A DNA stretch of 40,360 nucleotides from Ochrobactrum sp. RH2CCR150. Its GTDB lineage: Bacteria > Pseudomonadota > Alphaproteobacteria > Rhizobiales > Rhizobiaceae. Made by a program: the position numbers and the translations under genes. Numbering within the stretch: the stretch's first letter is position 1; each line of letters opens with the position of its first letter. The stretch lies in NCBI GenBank assembly GCA_014138095.1, contig JACGXE010000026.1:1-40360 (forward strand), read 5' to 3'. Under the pieces are notes generated by a model. The model made no database searches and was not told the DNA's origin. It was given only the letters and a program-made list of their open reading frames with translations. Positions 8,583 through 17,623 of this stretch are shown here, in pieces.

Positions 8583-9737
8583 TTATGCCGATTTAAAGCG
8601 GGCGATCAGTTCCGCCCGGTTTGGATCGGTCAACGTGACTGCCGCGCCAAATTCCAGCGTGGACAGAAGTTCCGCCGCAGGATGAAGGATCGGATCGTTG
8701 CGCATTTCTTCCGACACCAGCGCTTCGACGCGGGCATCAGGCACAGGATAACCGTGGAAGGCCGCCTCGCGTGCATTGATCGACGGGTCGAGCAGGAAGT
8801 TCAACAACGCGTAAGCACCTTCGCGATTGGGTGCGCTGGTCGGGATGGTGTAGAAATCGGACCAGATTTCTCCGCCTTCCTTGCCGAGCGTGTAGTGGAT
8901 TTCCGGCAGGTCGCGGTTCATCTGCTTCGCGTCACCGGTCCAGCACATTGTCAGCCAGGCGTCACCGTTGCGCATGGAAGGCTGATAGTCGGAGGTAATA
9001 GCAAAGAGATGCGGCTTCACCTCGATCAACAGCTTTTCGGCATCTGCCAGTTCCTTCGGATCGACAGAATTGAAGGAATAGCCATGATATTTCAGAGCAT
9101 TGCCGATAGCGGTCAGCTGATAGTCGTGAATGATCGTGCGACCCGAAAAGTCGGTTTTGGTGAGATCGAAAAAATCTTTCCAGCTGGTGAAAGGCGCTTT
9201 CATCTTGCTGCTGTCCCAGGCCATGCCCGTCGTGCCCCAGAGTTTGGGGATACCATAGAGCTTTCCATCCACAGTACCGGGCGTTGCGAAACGCGCTTCG
9301 AAGGACTCTGCGTTGTAATTGGGTAGCTTCGTCAGATCGAGCGGCTCGATCATCTTGCTGTCGGCATAGGTACTGATGGCATAGTTCGTCGCCACAACGA
9401 TGTCCCAGCCTGCCCCGCCAGCCTGCAATTTGGCGAACATTTCCTCGTTTGAACCGAAAACATTCACCTGAACTGCTGCGCCGGTCTCCTTCTGGAATGC
9501 TGCCAGATTGTCGGGATCCTGATAGTTTGGCCAAGTTGCAATCGAAACCCGGTCCCCAATGTCACCAGCCCATGCGCGCGATGGCAAAAGCCCCGGCAGC
9601 GCGCCTGCCATAACAGCTGTCGCAGCACCAAGCCCGGTCACGCCAAGAAAATGGCGGCGTGTAACGGAGCCCTTCTGGTACCGGCGCAGTTCCTCCATAA
9701 ATGCCTGCCGGGAAACCGGCGTATCTTTCTTCGTCAT
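8583..9737 (-). CDS. Spermidine/putrescine-type ABC substrate-binding protein, Tat-exported
   Basis: 384 residues, PotD/PotF class. The N-terminus carries a twin-arginine signal (RRHFLGVTGLGAA, about 27-39) with a hydrophobic stretch ending in SRAWA, so it is probably exported folded by the Tat system; E. coli PotD uses Sec. The body has class patterns such as VSIATWPNYQDPDN and a late AYALLNFLLDPSINA. The start ATG has AGAGGGA a few bases upstream. The ligand could be a polyamine or another small cation; the neighbouring SDR hints at oxidation after uptake. Confidence 0.85.
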   Translation of the reverse strand: MTKKDTPVSRQAFMEELRRYQKGSVTRRHFLGVTGLGAATAVMAGALPGLLPSRAWAGDIGDRVSIATWPNYQDPDNLAAFQKETGAAVQVNVFGSNEEMFAKLQAGGAGWDIVVATNYAISTYADSKMIEPLDLTKLPNYNAESFEARFATPGTVDGKLYGIPKLWGTTGMAWDSSKMKAPFTSWKDFFDLTKTDFSGRTIIHDYQLTAIGNALKYHGYSFNSVDPKELADAEKLLIEVKPHLFAITSDYQPSMRNGDAWLTMCWTGDAKQMNRDLPEIHYTLGKEGGEIWSDFYTIPTSAPNREGAYALLNFLLDPSINAREAAFHGYPVPDARVEALVSEEMRNDPILHPAAELLSTLEFGAAVTLTDPNRAELIARFKSA

Positions 9738-9829
9738 TTTATCCCTCTCTTTTTATTATTTGCAGACCGAGCTTGTTATTTCGAACCGTACAGAACATGG
9801 TCATGGTCCGATGTTGCACCCGTAAAACC

Positions 9830-10957
9830 TCATTCAGCTCCAAGGATCAGGCCTGTTCCGTGATCCCAGACAAGATGAACCGTGGAACCCACATCAACGC
9901 CCGGCAATGCGCGCTCAGCCTGTCTTGGCACCAGAACCTGCAATGAGCCAAGAACCGGATGGGTGAGTAAGAATTCAATATGTTCACCAAGGAAGATCTT
10001 GTTTGCGACCTGCACTTCAATCGCCGTCTCTCCTACCATCGGCGAAACGGTCAGGCGAAGCGCCTCCGGTCGGATCATGATGTCGACGGCATCACCCGGC
10101 ATCACTGCAAACGCTGTCTCAACCACGACCTTATGACCCGTGGCCAAGCTTACCGTCACATGATCATCGTCAGCATGTTCAACCTTGCCTGCGAGGATGT
10201 TCGCACGACCTACGAAATTGGCGACATAGCGGTTAGCGGGGCGATCATAGAGTTCTCGCGGTGTCCCAATCTGTGCGATGCGACCATTGCCCATGATGCA
10301 GATGCGGTCAGACATCGACAGTGCTTCTTGCTGGTCATGCGTGACCAACACAAAAGTAATGCCCAACTTGCGTTGCAGAGACAAAAGTTCGAGCTGCATC
10401 TCTGTCCGCAGTTTAGCGTCCAGTGCTGCCATCGGTTCGTCGAGCAACAATATTTTGGGCTCGTTCACGATAGCGCGGGCGAGCGCCACACGCTGTTGCT
10501 GTCCACCCGACATTTCCCATATCCGCCGCCCACCGAAATCGGCAAGACGAACGGTTTCCAGTGCCTTCACGACGCGACGGTCGATCTCGGACTTTGCCAA
10601 TCTCGGACGACGTTGTCTTAGTCCGTAACCCACATTCTGGGCCACAGTCATGTGCGGAAAGAGGGCGTAACTCTGAAACACCATATTGACAGGACGCTTA
10701 TAGGCAGGTGTAGCACCAACCTCTGACCCGTCGATCAATATTTCGCCTTCGCTTGGCTGTTCAAAACCGGCCAGCATTCTCAGCGCAGTCGTCTTTCCGC
10801 AGCCCGATGGCCCCAAAAAGGAAAGGAATTCCCCCCGCCGGATTTGCAGATTCAGCTGGCTGGCCGCAAGCACGGCGCCATAACGTTTCGTGGTGCCGAC
10901 AAATTCCGCAACTGTGTCGCCGCTTCGACCAACTGAAGCCTCGGTAGCGTATACCAT
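9830..10957 (-). CDS. ABC transporter ATPase, PotA-like
   Basis: 375 residues from ATG at 10957; a TTG one codon earlier, closer to an AGGGGA sequence, is an equally possible start. Walker A is GPSGCGKTT, the signature MSGGQQQRVALARA, Walker B ILLLDEPMAALD, and a C-terminal TOBE-type domain (about 285-375) is present as in PotA and MalK-like ATPases. It is the first gene of the importer operon and transcribed divergently from the LuxR-type regulator. It is the only polyamine-class ATPase in the window and could in principle also serve the ATPase-less permeases at 15.9-17.6 kb. Confidence 0.87.
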   Translation of the reverse strand: MVYATEASVGRSGDTVAEFVGTTKRYGAVLAASQLNLQIRRGEFLSFLGPSGCGKTTALRMLAGFEQPSEGEILIDGSEVGATPAYKRPVNMVFQSYALFPHMTVAQNVGYGLRQRRPRLAKSEIDRRVVKALETVRLADFGGRRIWEMSGGQQQRVALARAIVNEPKILLLDEPMAALDAKLRTEMQLELLSLQRKLGITFVLVTHDQQEALSMSDRICIMGNGRIAQIGTPRELYDRPANRYVANFVGRANILAGKVEHADDDHVTVSLATGHKVVVETAFAVMPGDAVDIMIRPEALRLTVSPMVGETAIEVQVANKIFLGEHIEFLLTHPVLGSLQVLVPRQAERALPGVDVGSTVHLVWDHGTGLILGAE

Positions 10958-10992
10958 CAAAATATATTCCCCTAGAGAGCTTTGCCTGGAGC

Positions 10993-11061
10993 GGCATATC
11001 CCTTATTTTTGAAAAACCATATAAAAATACGCAATAGGTGTATATATCACAAAAGGCATAT
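10993..11061. promoter_or_regulatory. Divergent control region between the importer operon and luxR-type gene
   Basis: The space between the divergent genes is AT-rich. It contains an inverted repeat TATTTTT (11004-11010) and AAAAATA (11023-11029) with a 12-base spacer. A GGCATAT direct repeat lies at 10993-10999 and 11055-11061, with starts 62 bases apart, close to six helical turns. These are candidate binding sites for the adjacent LuxR-type protein; no experimental consensus is known to me. Confidence 0.3.
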
Positions 11062-11076
11062 AGACGGAGATTCCTG

Positions 11077-11883
11077 ATGAACTGGACGCTGGCCTCTGCA
11101 CGGGTCATTGATGCGTTACACCAACCGCAATTTGCGGCGGCGCTGATCGAAGCGATCCGCACGGTGGTGCCTTTTGAACATACGGTCACCTTTGCATATT
11201 GCGGCAACCGGCGACCAATCGCTTTGCATTCGGAGTTCCCCGTGTGGAAACACAAGGTCATGGTCGAGGATTATCAGGAGGGGCCCTATCTCCTGGATCC
11301 ATTCTACCTGCAGTCATCGCTGCCTGGCGATCCGAGCCTCATAAGGCTGCGGGATCTGGCTCCGGACCGATTCTATCAGGGGGAGTATTTCCGCAATTAT
11401 TATGTGCAGACGGAGCTGGCTGAAGAAATCGGCTTCAAATTCAGCGTAGAGCCAAACGTTTGCGTCATCATATCAGCGATGCGAGCGTCGAAGCCGTTCT
11501 CGGCACGCGAGCTTCGCGATCTGAACGAGCTGGTGCCTTTTGTGGCAGCAGTCGGACGTCACAACTGGGCCGATCTGGCAGAACGATTTGAGCACAATGC
11601 AACAAAGCCGCGAGGAGAAAATCTGTCGGGGCTTATCGAACGCGCTTTCCGCAATCTGGATAGGAATCTGTTGACCCCGCGCGAAATAGAGATCGTGGGC
11701 TACATTCTTCGCGGGTTTTCGGCAGACGCAACAGGACATGCGCTGGGAATTTCTTCCGGAACCGTGCGTATTCACCGGCGCAATATCTATGGCAAGCTCC
11801 GCATCGCCTCTCAGGGCGAATTGTTCTCAATGTTTATCAGCGCGCTCAACCCGACAGAGTTTACGCATCAAATTGATAAGTAA
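11077..11883 (+). CDS. LuxR-family transcriptional regulator
   Basis: 268 residues from ATG 11077, chosen because GGAG sits seven bases upstream; a GTG at 11038 has no such site. The C-terminus is a clear LuxR-type helix-turn-helix (about 190-250), with LTPREIEIVGYILRG followed by SSGTVRIHRRNIYGKL. The N-terminal 170 residues contain a GAF/PAS-like or autoinducer-like sensory fold without a recognisable acyl-homoserine-lactone signature, and no synthase gene is nearby. Being divergent from the polyamine-type importer, it most likely controls that operon in response to its substrate. Confidence 0.8.
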   Translation: MNWTLASARVIDALHQPQFAAALIEAIRTVVPFEHTVTFAYCGNRRPIALHSEFPVWKHKVMVEDYQEGPYLLDPFYLQSSLPGDPSLIRLRDLAPDRFYQGEYFRNYYVQTELAEEIGFKFSVEPNVCVIISAMRASKPFSARELRDLNELVPFVAAVGRHNWADLAERFEHNATKPRGENLSGLIERAFRNLDRNLLTPREIEIVGYILRGFSADATGHALGISSGTVRIHRRNIYGKLRIASQGELFSMFISALNPTEFTHQIDK

Positions 11884-11930
11884 ATTCGTTGTGGTTTGGC
11901 GCAATGTGTAATTGGCTATAATGTTGTGGT

Positions 11931-12463
11931 CCCTGAGGCTACCCGTTAACAGCCTCTCACTGATCTCCGGCAGCAAAGTGTTGGTCAAAATGGCATCGAC
12001 CATGCGCCCACGAGAAGCCAGCTCCGTACAGCGCCCGACAATCTGATCAATCACGACATCATCGAAAGTGCAGACGATATTCTGATTTTCAGCCAAGCGT
12101 TTCTGCACGCGGCTCAGCTGCAAGCGCACGATATTGACGAGTGTAACATCTGTTAGCGGATAGTAGGGCACCACCCACACGCGACCAAGCAAAGCTGCCG
12201 GGAATACCACCAAGAGCGGATCGCGAAGAACACCACTTAACACCTTTGGTTCTGGCATCAGCTGCAGATCACTGCATATGCAGGCGATCACATCGGCACC
12301 GACATTGGAGGTCAGAACTATGATAGTGTTGCGGAAATCGATGCGCCGTCCTTCGCCATCCTCCATCCAGCCTCGCACGCGATGTTCGTACCCGCCGGGC
12401 GATCATGTTCAACGCATGAGGCTGACCGCGTTGCCCCAGCTGTTGATTTGCACTGAGAAGCAT
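11931..12463 (-). pseudogene. clpV: ClpV/TssH (type VI secretion ATPase) remnant with internal deletion
   Basis: Two ClpV-like pieces sit in different frames. The upstream piece, from about 12463, reads QPHALNMIARRVRTSRA, matching the segment just before the second AAA+ domain. The reading then jumps to RGWMEDGEGRRIDFRNTIIV, followed by LTSNVGADVI, FPAALLGRVWVVPYYPLTD and ASRGRMVDAILTNTLLPEIS, all typical of the C-terminal AAA+ and ClpB D2-small domains. About 90 residues, including the second Walker A and B, are missing at the join near 12380-12390, and the frame changes. The N-terminal domain and first AAA+ domain are absent. No other type VI genes are in the window. The frame runs on antisense into the end of luxR. 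It is a dead relic. Confidence 0.85.
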
Positions 12464-12502
12464 GTTGAAAATTTCACTTTGTCACACCCGTGATACAGAA
12501 GT

Positions 12503-12532
12503 TTGACAGCGTTCCGATTCACACATTAATCA
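12503..12532 (+). promoter_or_regulatory. Candidate promoter for the GntR regulator gene
   Basis: TTGACA at 12503-12508 is a perfect -35 hexamer, with TAATCA at 12527-12532 (18-base spacer) as a weak -10, 30 bases before the start of the regulator gene. The segment 12464-12561 is otherwise empty and AT-rich. Confidence 0.3.
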
Positions 12533-12561
12533 TATCATTCATACTAATAGACGGATGAGAT

Positions 12562-13305
12562 ATGCGCCTTTTGCATCATCGAGCTATCGGATCTGCAGCA
12601 GTTAGCCTTCACGCGAGGCTGCTTGACGAAATCGGACTAAGTATCGTGCGCGGCGACCTTTTGCCGGGTGATCCGCTCCCGAACGCCGATGATTGGAGCG
12701 CGGCCCATGGTGTCAGCCGAACGGTTCTGCGCGAAGTCATCAAGGTCTTGACCGGCAAAGGCATGGTGGAATCGCGCCCCAGAACGGGCACGCGGATAAG
12801 AAAACGAGACGATTGGAATTTTCTCGATCCTGACGTCTTGTTCTGGCGTTTTGGCAGCACGTCCGATCCTGAAGATGTCCGGAAGTTATTTGAGTTAAGG
12901 CGTTCGATAGAACCATCCGCGGCGGCACTGGCGGCCGAACGGGCAAATTCCGAACAATCTGAGGTGCTTCGCGAACTCTATAAGAGAATGGAGTATTGGG
13001 TCGATGACAACGAACGTTTCTCCGAAGCTGACCTTGCTTTTCATCAAGCAGTTTTGCGAATGAGTGGCAACGAACTATTCGGCTCCTTAGCCGCTCTGAC
13101 CGAAGCAGCGATGGTCATCAGCTTTCGTCTTTCAGATGATAATCCTCAAGGGCAGCGTCCTTCTCTACCCCTTCATGAAAAGGTTTGTGATTGCATTAGC
13201 AGGCATGATGCCGAAGGAGCACGCGCGGCACTCGTTGAACTTCTTGATGGCTCGGAAGTAGACGTCAACCGCTCGCTTGAGGCAAGGCGCAGTCGCTCGC
13301 GCTAG
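12562..13305 (+). CDS. GntR-family regulator, FCD type (DgoR-like)
   Basis: 247 residues. An N-terminal winged helix (about 15-80) includes GVSRTVLREVIKVLTGKGMV and RPRTGTRI. The linker DWNFLDPDVLFW (about 83-94) is characteristic of DgoR/LgoR-type regulators of sugar-acid catabolism. A C-terminal FCD effector domain follows (about 105-235), with the ELRRSIEP and FHQAVLRMSGN patterns that bind metal and ligand. The next gene starts 14 bp downstream, so the two form an operon. Likely ligand: a sugar acid or phosphorylated sugar derived from the pathway encoded at 13.3-18.7 kb (inference). Confidence 0.85.
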   Translation: MRLLHHRAIGSAAVSLHARLLDEIGLSIVRGDLLPGDPLPNADDWSAAHGVSRTVLREVIKVLTGKGMVESRPRTGTRIRKRDDWNFLDPDVLFWRFGSTSDPEDVRKLFELRRSIEPSAAALAAERANSEQSEVLRELYKRMEYWVDDNERFSEADLAFHQAVLRMSGNELFGSLAALTEAAMVISFRLSDDNPQGQRPSLPLHEKVCDCISRHDAEGARAALVELLDGSEVDVNRSLEARRSRSR

Positions 13306-13319
13306 ACAGAGATACCCAC

Positions 13320-14111
13320 ATGACACCACCAGACCTGAACGCCCGATTTGCTGTGGCCAAGGAAATGGCGCTGGAAGCTGGCGACATTGCCATGAATTAC
13401 TTTCGCAATCCCTCGACACTCGGAACAAGATTCAAGGGATTGCATGATCTCGTCACGGAAGCTGATTTTGCTGTTGATCGGCATATAAGACAAGCAATTC
13501 AAGCACAATTTCCAGAAGACGGCATTCTTTCCGAAGAGTTGGGCGGCACAAATGCACCTCATCTCTGGGTCATCGATCCAATTGACGGCACGCAGAATTT
13601 CGCACGCGGTATCGGCCACTTCGCCATCTCTATAGCTTTTGTAAGCCATGGCAGGTGCGAGATCGGCGTCGTTTATAACCCGGCGACGAAGGAGTTGTTT
13701 TGTTCACAACGCGGTCGTGGCGCATTTCTTTATGATACTCGTCTGTCGGTACGCACGCCCACAGGACCGGAAGACGCCGTGATCGACGCAGGTTATTCCA
13801 CTAAACGTCCGGTCTCGGATTATATTGCTCTGCTTGGCCGGTTAACATCCGCATCATTCGGCTTCGTGCAAAATGGATCTGCTGCCATCGGCCTTGCCCA
13901 TGTCGCGGCTGGCCGATTGGACGGCTATTGTGAATTGCTACTGCAAAGCTGGGACGTCATGGCAGGCGCCTTACTGGTGGAAGAAGCAGGAGGCCGGGTC
14001 AGTGGCTTTTTGCCAGGCGACGACCTGACTGAAGGCAAACCTATCATAGCATGCACCCCCGGTCTCTATACGAGCCTTCTATCCATAACCGAAGGCCAAG
14101 TACAAACCTAA
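13320..14111 (+). CDS. Inositol monophosphatase family phosphatase
   Basis: 263 residues with the full metal- and phosphate-binding set of the IMPase/FBPase superfamily: E47 in VTEAD (45-49), EE at 72-73, DPIDGTQNF (86-94), and a late QSWDVMAGALLVEEAGG holding the third metal aspartate. The superfamily hydrolyses inositol-1-phosphate, histidinol phosphate, sugar phosphates or PAP. Its place between a sugar-acid-type GntR regulator and an importer argues for a sugar phosphate substrate over a housekeeping role. Its TAA overlaps the TAG of the convergent SDR. Confidence 0.85.
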   Translation: MTPPDLNARFAVAKEMALEAGDIAMNYFRNPSTLGTRFKGLHDLVTEADFAVDRHIRQAIQAQFPEDGILSEELGGTNAPHLWVIDPIDGTQNFARGIGHFAISIAFVSHGRCEIGVVYNPATKELFCSQRGRGAFLYDTRLSVRTPTGPEDAVIDAGYSTKRPVSDYIALLGRLTSASFGFVQNGSAAIGLAHVAAGRLDGYCELLLQSWDVMAGALLVEEAGGRVSGFLPGDDLTEGKPIIACTPGLYTSLLSITEGQVQT

Positions 14112-14914
14112 ACCCAGCCGCCATCCACGATGAACTGCTGGCTTGTGCACATCGCGCTATCATCGGCAGCTAGGAAGAGCACCATGCGAGCGATGTCCGA
14201 AGGCTGCAGACGCGCTGGCAAGCATTGCCGTTCGTCAATCTGCCTTTCGCCGTCAGGTGTAAGCCATAGTTTCATCTGACGTTCAGTCATGACCCAGCCG
14301 GGGACGAGGCAATTGACACGAATATCGTGCGGGCCAAATTCACGGGCCAGCGCACGAGTCATGCCATAGATTGCAGCCTTTGAAGTGACATAGGCCGGAC
14401 AGTCCGGATCGCCGACCATCCAGGTGATGGACCCGAAATTGATGATAGAACCTCCACCCTTGGCCCGCATATGCGGCAATACGGATTGCGCCGCAAAGAA
14501 CTGGTGTCTCACATTGACCGCCATGCGATCATCCCAGTAAGTGACGTCTACATCTTCCGTTCGATGCCTGTCGTCGTTTCCTGCATTGTTGCATAACACC
14601 TGTATCGCGCCATTGACCTGAACAGCCTTTGAAATCGCAGCTTGAAGAGCAGTAATGTCGCGCAGGTCACAGGTAAGGAAGAGCGGTTCGGGGTAACCCA
14701 AACCGGCAATGGATTGCACGAGAGCATGGCTGGCTTCCTCAGCAAAATCGACAAAAGCGACCTTACTGCCTTGCGCACAAAAATGCCTGACAAGGCTTTC
14801 GCCAATACCGCTTGCTCCGCCTGTTATGAAAACACTGCGGCCCTTCAGGCTCGGATAACTGGCATAATTTTGCGATGCGTCTTTTTGCATTGTGCGGTCC
14901 GTGGAGGTTGGCAT
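14108..14914 (-). CDS. SDR sugar dehydrogenase, D-xylose 1-dehydrogenase (Caulobacter XylB)-like
   Basis: 268 residues. Classical SDR motifs: TGGASGIG (31-38), NNAGNDDRH (109-117), S162, Y175 and K179. Beyond the general family, YPSLKGR, NNAGNDDRH, SIINFGSITW, GMTRALAREFGP and the ending FIVDGGWV follow the pattern of Caulobacter XylB and related pentose/aldose 1-dehydrogenases, which make sugar lactones. It is transcribed against its neighbours, ending inside the stop of the phosphatase and divergent from the MBL hydrolase. It probably performs C1 oxidation of an aldose entering through the importer at 15.9-18.7 kb; the exact sugar is unknown. Confidence 0.83.
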   Translation of the reverse strand: MPTSTDRTMQKDASQNYASYPSLKGRSVFITGGASGIGESLVRHFCAQGSKVAFVDFAEEASHALVQSIAGLGYPEPLFLTCDLRDITALQAAISKAVQVNGAIQVLCNNAGNDDRHRTEDVDVTYWDDRMAVNVRHQFFAAQSVLPHMRAKGGGSIINFGSITWMVGDPDCPAYVTSKAAIYGMTRALAREFGPHDIRVNCLVPGWVMTERQMKLWLTPDGERQIDERQCLPARLQPSDIARMVLFLAADDSAMCTSQQFIVDGGWV

Positions 14915-15088
14915 TGCGATATCTCTGTAATGCAGTTTCTTGAAACTTGTTCGACGGCTGAACCCATATCAAGCGGCATCCATCATCATACTGTCGATCA
15001 TACAATCAAATAATATGAATAATATGAATAATGTCACCGGCCTGTTACGTAGGCATGTTTAAACCCCTGTGAACGACGGGGGTCAGAG

Positions 15089-15889
15089 ATGATGAGCACA
15101 GAGATAAGTCGCGACAGCGCACCAGCCGATAGTGAGAAACTGGTTGTCACGGTTATCGGCGCGGGGACGATTCTGCCCACGACAGGCCGCAGCCCATCCA
15201 GCCATTTGCTCAGATACGGCTCGCAATGCGCAATCTTCGATCTTGGACCGGGCTCACTCAATCGTCTTGCCTTGGCGGGCGTCGATTATCGCGAAATCAG
15301 CACTGTTTTCATTTCCCATCTTCATCCCGACCATGTGCTGGATATCGTAACTCTGCTGCATGCGTTGAATGCAACACCCGGCTGGGTCCGTAGAGAGCCG
15401 CTGATCATTGCTGGTTGTTACGGGCTGAAAGCCTTTATCGAACAACTGCTCCAAATATTTCGCGACGCAATGCCGGAAACCTACACGCTCGACATCCGCG
15501 AACTGACAGTCGGTCGACACGAGATCGCAAATCTGACCGTAGAAACCGGCCTGACCGGGCATACCTCCAATAGCATCGCCTTTCGTATCGAAACGCCAGT
15601 CGGCATCTTCGTTTATTCGGGCGATGCAATTGACAAGACGGCCATGGAACACACCGCAAGACAGGCAGATATTTTCCTCTGCGAATGCTCCTTTGAAGAT
15701 GACACCCTCACCGAAGACCATCTAACCCCAAAGGACGCAGCGACGATTGCCAGTGTAGCAGGCGTAGGCCAGCTCGTTCTCATCCACACTTATCCACATG
15801 TCGATCTGGCTCGGATACATACGCAGGCGACGGCACGGTTTTCTGGTCCAGTCACCATTGCGACAGATGGGACTAGAATCCAATGCTGA
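15089..15889 (+). CDS. MBL-fold metallo-hydrolase (RNase Z/phosphodiesterase-like)
   Basis: 266 residues; a second ATG at 15092 is also possible. Metal motif SHLHPDH (76-82), then H158, D179 in YSGDA, H211 in DHLTP and H233 in IHTYP: the ligand series of RNase Z- and arylsulfatase AtsA-like members. There is no long exosite arm as in tRNase Z, so a small-molecule phosphodiester, sulfate ester or lactone is a more likely substrate than tRNA. Its TGA overlaps the ATG of the first permease (ATGCTGA), which ties it to the transporter operon. A sugar-lactone or phosphodiester hydrolysis step would fit its neighbours. Confidence 0.8.
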   Translation: MMSTEISRDSAPADSEKLVVTVIGAGTILPTTGRSPSSHLLRYGSQCAIFDLGPGSLNRLALAGVDYREISTVFISHLHPDHVLDIVTLLHALNATPGWVRREPLIIAGCYGLKAFIEQLLQIFRDAMPETYTLDIRELTVGRHEIANLTVETGLTGHTSNSIAFRIETPVGIFVYSGDAIDKTAMEHTARQADIFLCECSFEDDTLTEDHLTPKDAATIASVAGVGQLVLIHTYPHVDLARIHTQATARFSGPVTIATDGTRIQC

Positions 15890-16737
15890 GGCAGTTATCG
15901 GTAAAGTCTTGTAATCGAGCCTGGCTGGGTCTTGTGCCCTTCCTCGTCTTTGAGTTCGCTTTCGAGATCATTCCGCTATTGGGTCTCGTGAAATCGGCCT
16001 TTCTTTCCGGCAACGGCTTGTCGCTTGCAAACTTCGAACGGGTCATGCAACCGGCCGTTCTGGCATCTTTCGGTAACAGTATCGGCCTGTCACTTGGAAC
16101 TGCGCTTGCCGGAACCATTGCCGGTGCCGTCATCGCTTACATCATCGTCACAAGTCGCAACGCCAGAGTAAGGGAGGCTCTCACCGCACTCGCCGACGTG
16201 ACTGCCAATTTCGGCGGTGCGCCGCTAGCCTTCGCTTTCGTCATCATACTGGGTTCGACGGGTGTGATTACACTCATGCTGAAAAAGATCGGTATCGACC
16301 TCTATCCCGGCTTCAGGATCTATTCGCTCGCCGGTTTGGCCTTGGCCTATCTCTATTTCCAGATTCCGTTAGCTATCCTGCTGCTCATCCCCTCCTTTCA
16401 AGGACTGCGCAAAGAATGGGCTGAGGCTGCTTCCAGCCTCGGCGCGGGAAAGACGCAATATTGGCTTCTCATTGCGCTTCCCGTCCTGCGACCTGCCTTG
16501 GTCAGCTGCTTTTTCCTGCTGTTTGCCAATGCGTTCGGCGCGTATGCTACCGCATGGACACTGACCGGTTCATCGGTCAATCTGGTGACAGTCCAGATAG
16601 CCGCGCTCATTCGTGGTGAAGTGCAACTTGAGCCAGCCTTTGCGGATGCCATCGCGGTCATGTCGCTGCTGGTCATGGCAATCTGCGTCTTCGTGCATCA
16701 ATGGCTCGTGCGTTCCGCCCGGACATATACACGATGA
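15883..16737 (+). CDS. ABC transporter permease 1
   Basis: 284 residues, six membrane segments, EAA loop WAEAASSLGAGKTQYWLL followed by ALPVLRPA. It is of the PotB/AfuB-like class, with its ATG overlapping the upstream MBL gene stop and its own TGA overlapping the ATG of permease 2 (ATGA). It forms a heterodimeric channel with the next gene. No ATPase gene is in this operon. Confidence 0.85.
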   Translation: MLRQLSVKSCNRAWLGLVPFLVFEFAFEIIPLLGLVKSAFLSGNGLSLANFERVMQPAVLASFGNSIGLSLGTALAGTIAGAVIAYIIVTSRNARVREALTALADVTANFGGAPLAFAFVIILGSTGVITLMLKKIGIDLYPGFRIYSLAGLALAYLYFQIPLAILLLIPSFQGLRKEWAEAASSLGAGKTQYWLLIALPVLRPALVSCFFLLFANAFGAYATAWTLTGSSVNLVTVQIAALIRGEVQLEPAFADAIAVMSLLVMAICVFVHQWLVRSARTYTR

Positions 16738-17585
16738 ACAATCACGCATTTGGCAAACCGAGCAGTTCTACCGCGTTTGCGCGGATAACGGTGATCATCG
16801 TCTTTCTGCTCTTCATGATTGTCCCGATCGTCGCAACCGGTCTTTTCTCCATATCGACCCGCTGGGACCGGAGCCTTTGGCCCGAGGGTTTCACCATGCA
16901 ATGGTGGAGCAAGGTGGTGGAAAAGAGAGCGTTTCGGACAACGCTGACCAACTCGCTGACCGTGTCCATAGCAACGGTTCTCCTGTCACTCGCGCTCGTG
17001 GCTCCGACCGCTTACTGGGCTCATACGAAACTGCCGCGCGCCAAGCCGCTTCTCGAAATACTGGCGATCATTCCATTCGGCTTTCCGGCTGTGGTGCTCG
17101 CCCTCGGTCTCATCCGCTTCTATGGCGGAATGTCGGGCTCGTTCGTCAGTTCACCTGTTCTGCTTGTTTGCGCCTATGTCGCGATAACACTGCCATTCAT
17201 GTATCGACCGATCATGAACGCGCTGGAGACCCTTGATACGGGGCTTATGACGGAAGCGGCCGGGAGCCTGGGCGCTGCGGAGTACCAGACTTTCCTCTTC
17301 GTCATTTTACCCAACATTCGCAGCGGCATCGTCAACGGAAGCCTTCTGGTATTTTCCGCAGCGTTCGTTGAGTTCGCGCTGGCAAATCTACTCGTCGGTA
17401 CGCGCTTCAAGACTTTTCCCATGTACCTCGTTGAATTCACCCGCTTCGATGGCCGCCAGGCCAGCGCACTGGCGCTCATCAGCTTTGCTTGCGCCTGGAT
17501 GATTTCGCTAGCGGTTCTCTCGTCTTCGACCGGCAAACGCCGAGTGTCCTCTCCCAAAAAACAAAGGCGCTTTGCCGCTCGTTGA
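16734..17585 (+). CDS. ABC transporter permease 2
   Basis: 283 residues from ATG 16734, picked because it overlaps the preceding stop as ATGA; longer starts would lie inside permease 1. EAA loop LMTEAAGSLGAAEYQTFLF then ILPNIRSG. PotC/AfuB-like second permease with six membrane helices; its basic C-terminal tail (SSTGKRRVSSPKKQRR) is cytoplasmic. The binding-protein gene follows after 38 bp. Confidence 0.85.
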   Translation: MNNHAFGKPSSSTAFARITVIIVFLLFMIVPIVATGLFSISTRWDRSLWPEGFTMQWWSKVVEKRAFRTTLTNSLTVSIATVLLSLALVAPTAYWAHTKLPRAKPLLEILAIIPFGFPAVVLALGLIRFYGGMSGSFVSSPVLLVCAYVAITLPFMYRPIMNALETLDTGLMTEAAGSLGAAEYQTFLFVILPNIRSGIVNGSLLVFSAAFVEFALANLLVGTRFKTFPMYLVEFTRFDGRQASALALISFACAWMISLAVLSSSTGKRRVSSPKKQRRFAAR

Positions 17586-17623
17586 AATTCCTCCCTTACC
17601 AGCAATCTGAAAGGACTGATGTC

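Noticed and set aside
11077..11883. Quorum-sensing receptor reading of the LuxR-type protein
   Set aside because: No LuxI-type synthase nearby and no clear acyl-homoserine-lactone signature; an importer-linked regulator is the simpler reading.
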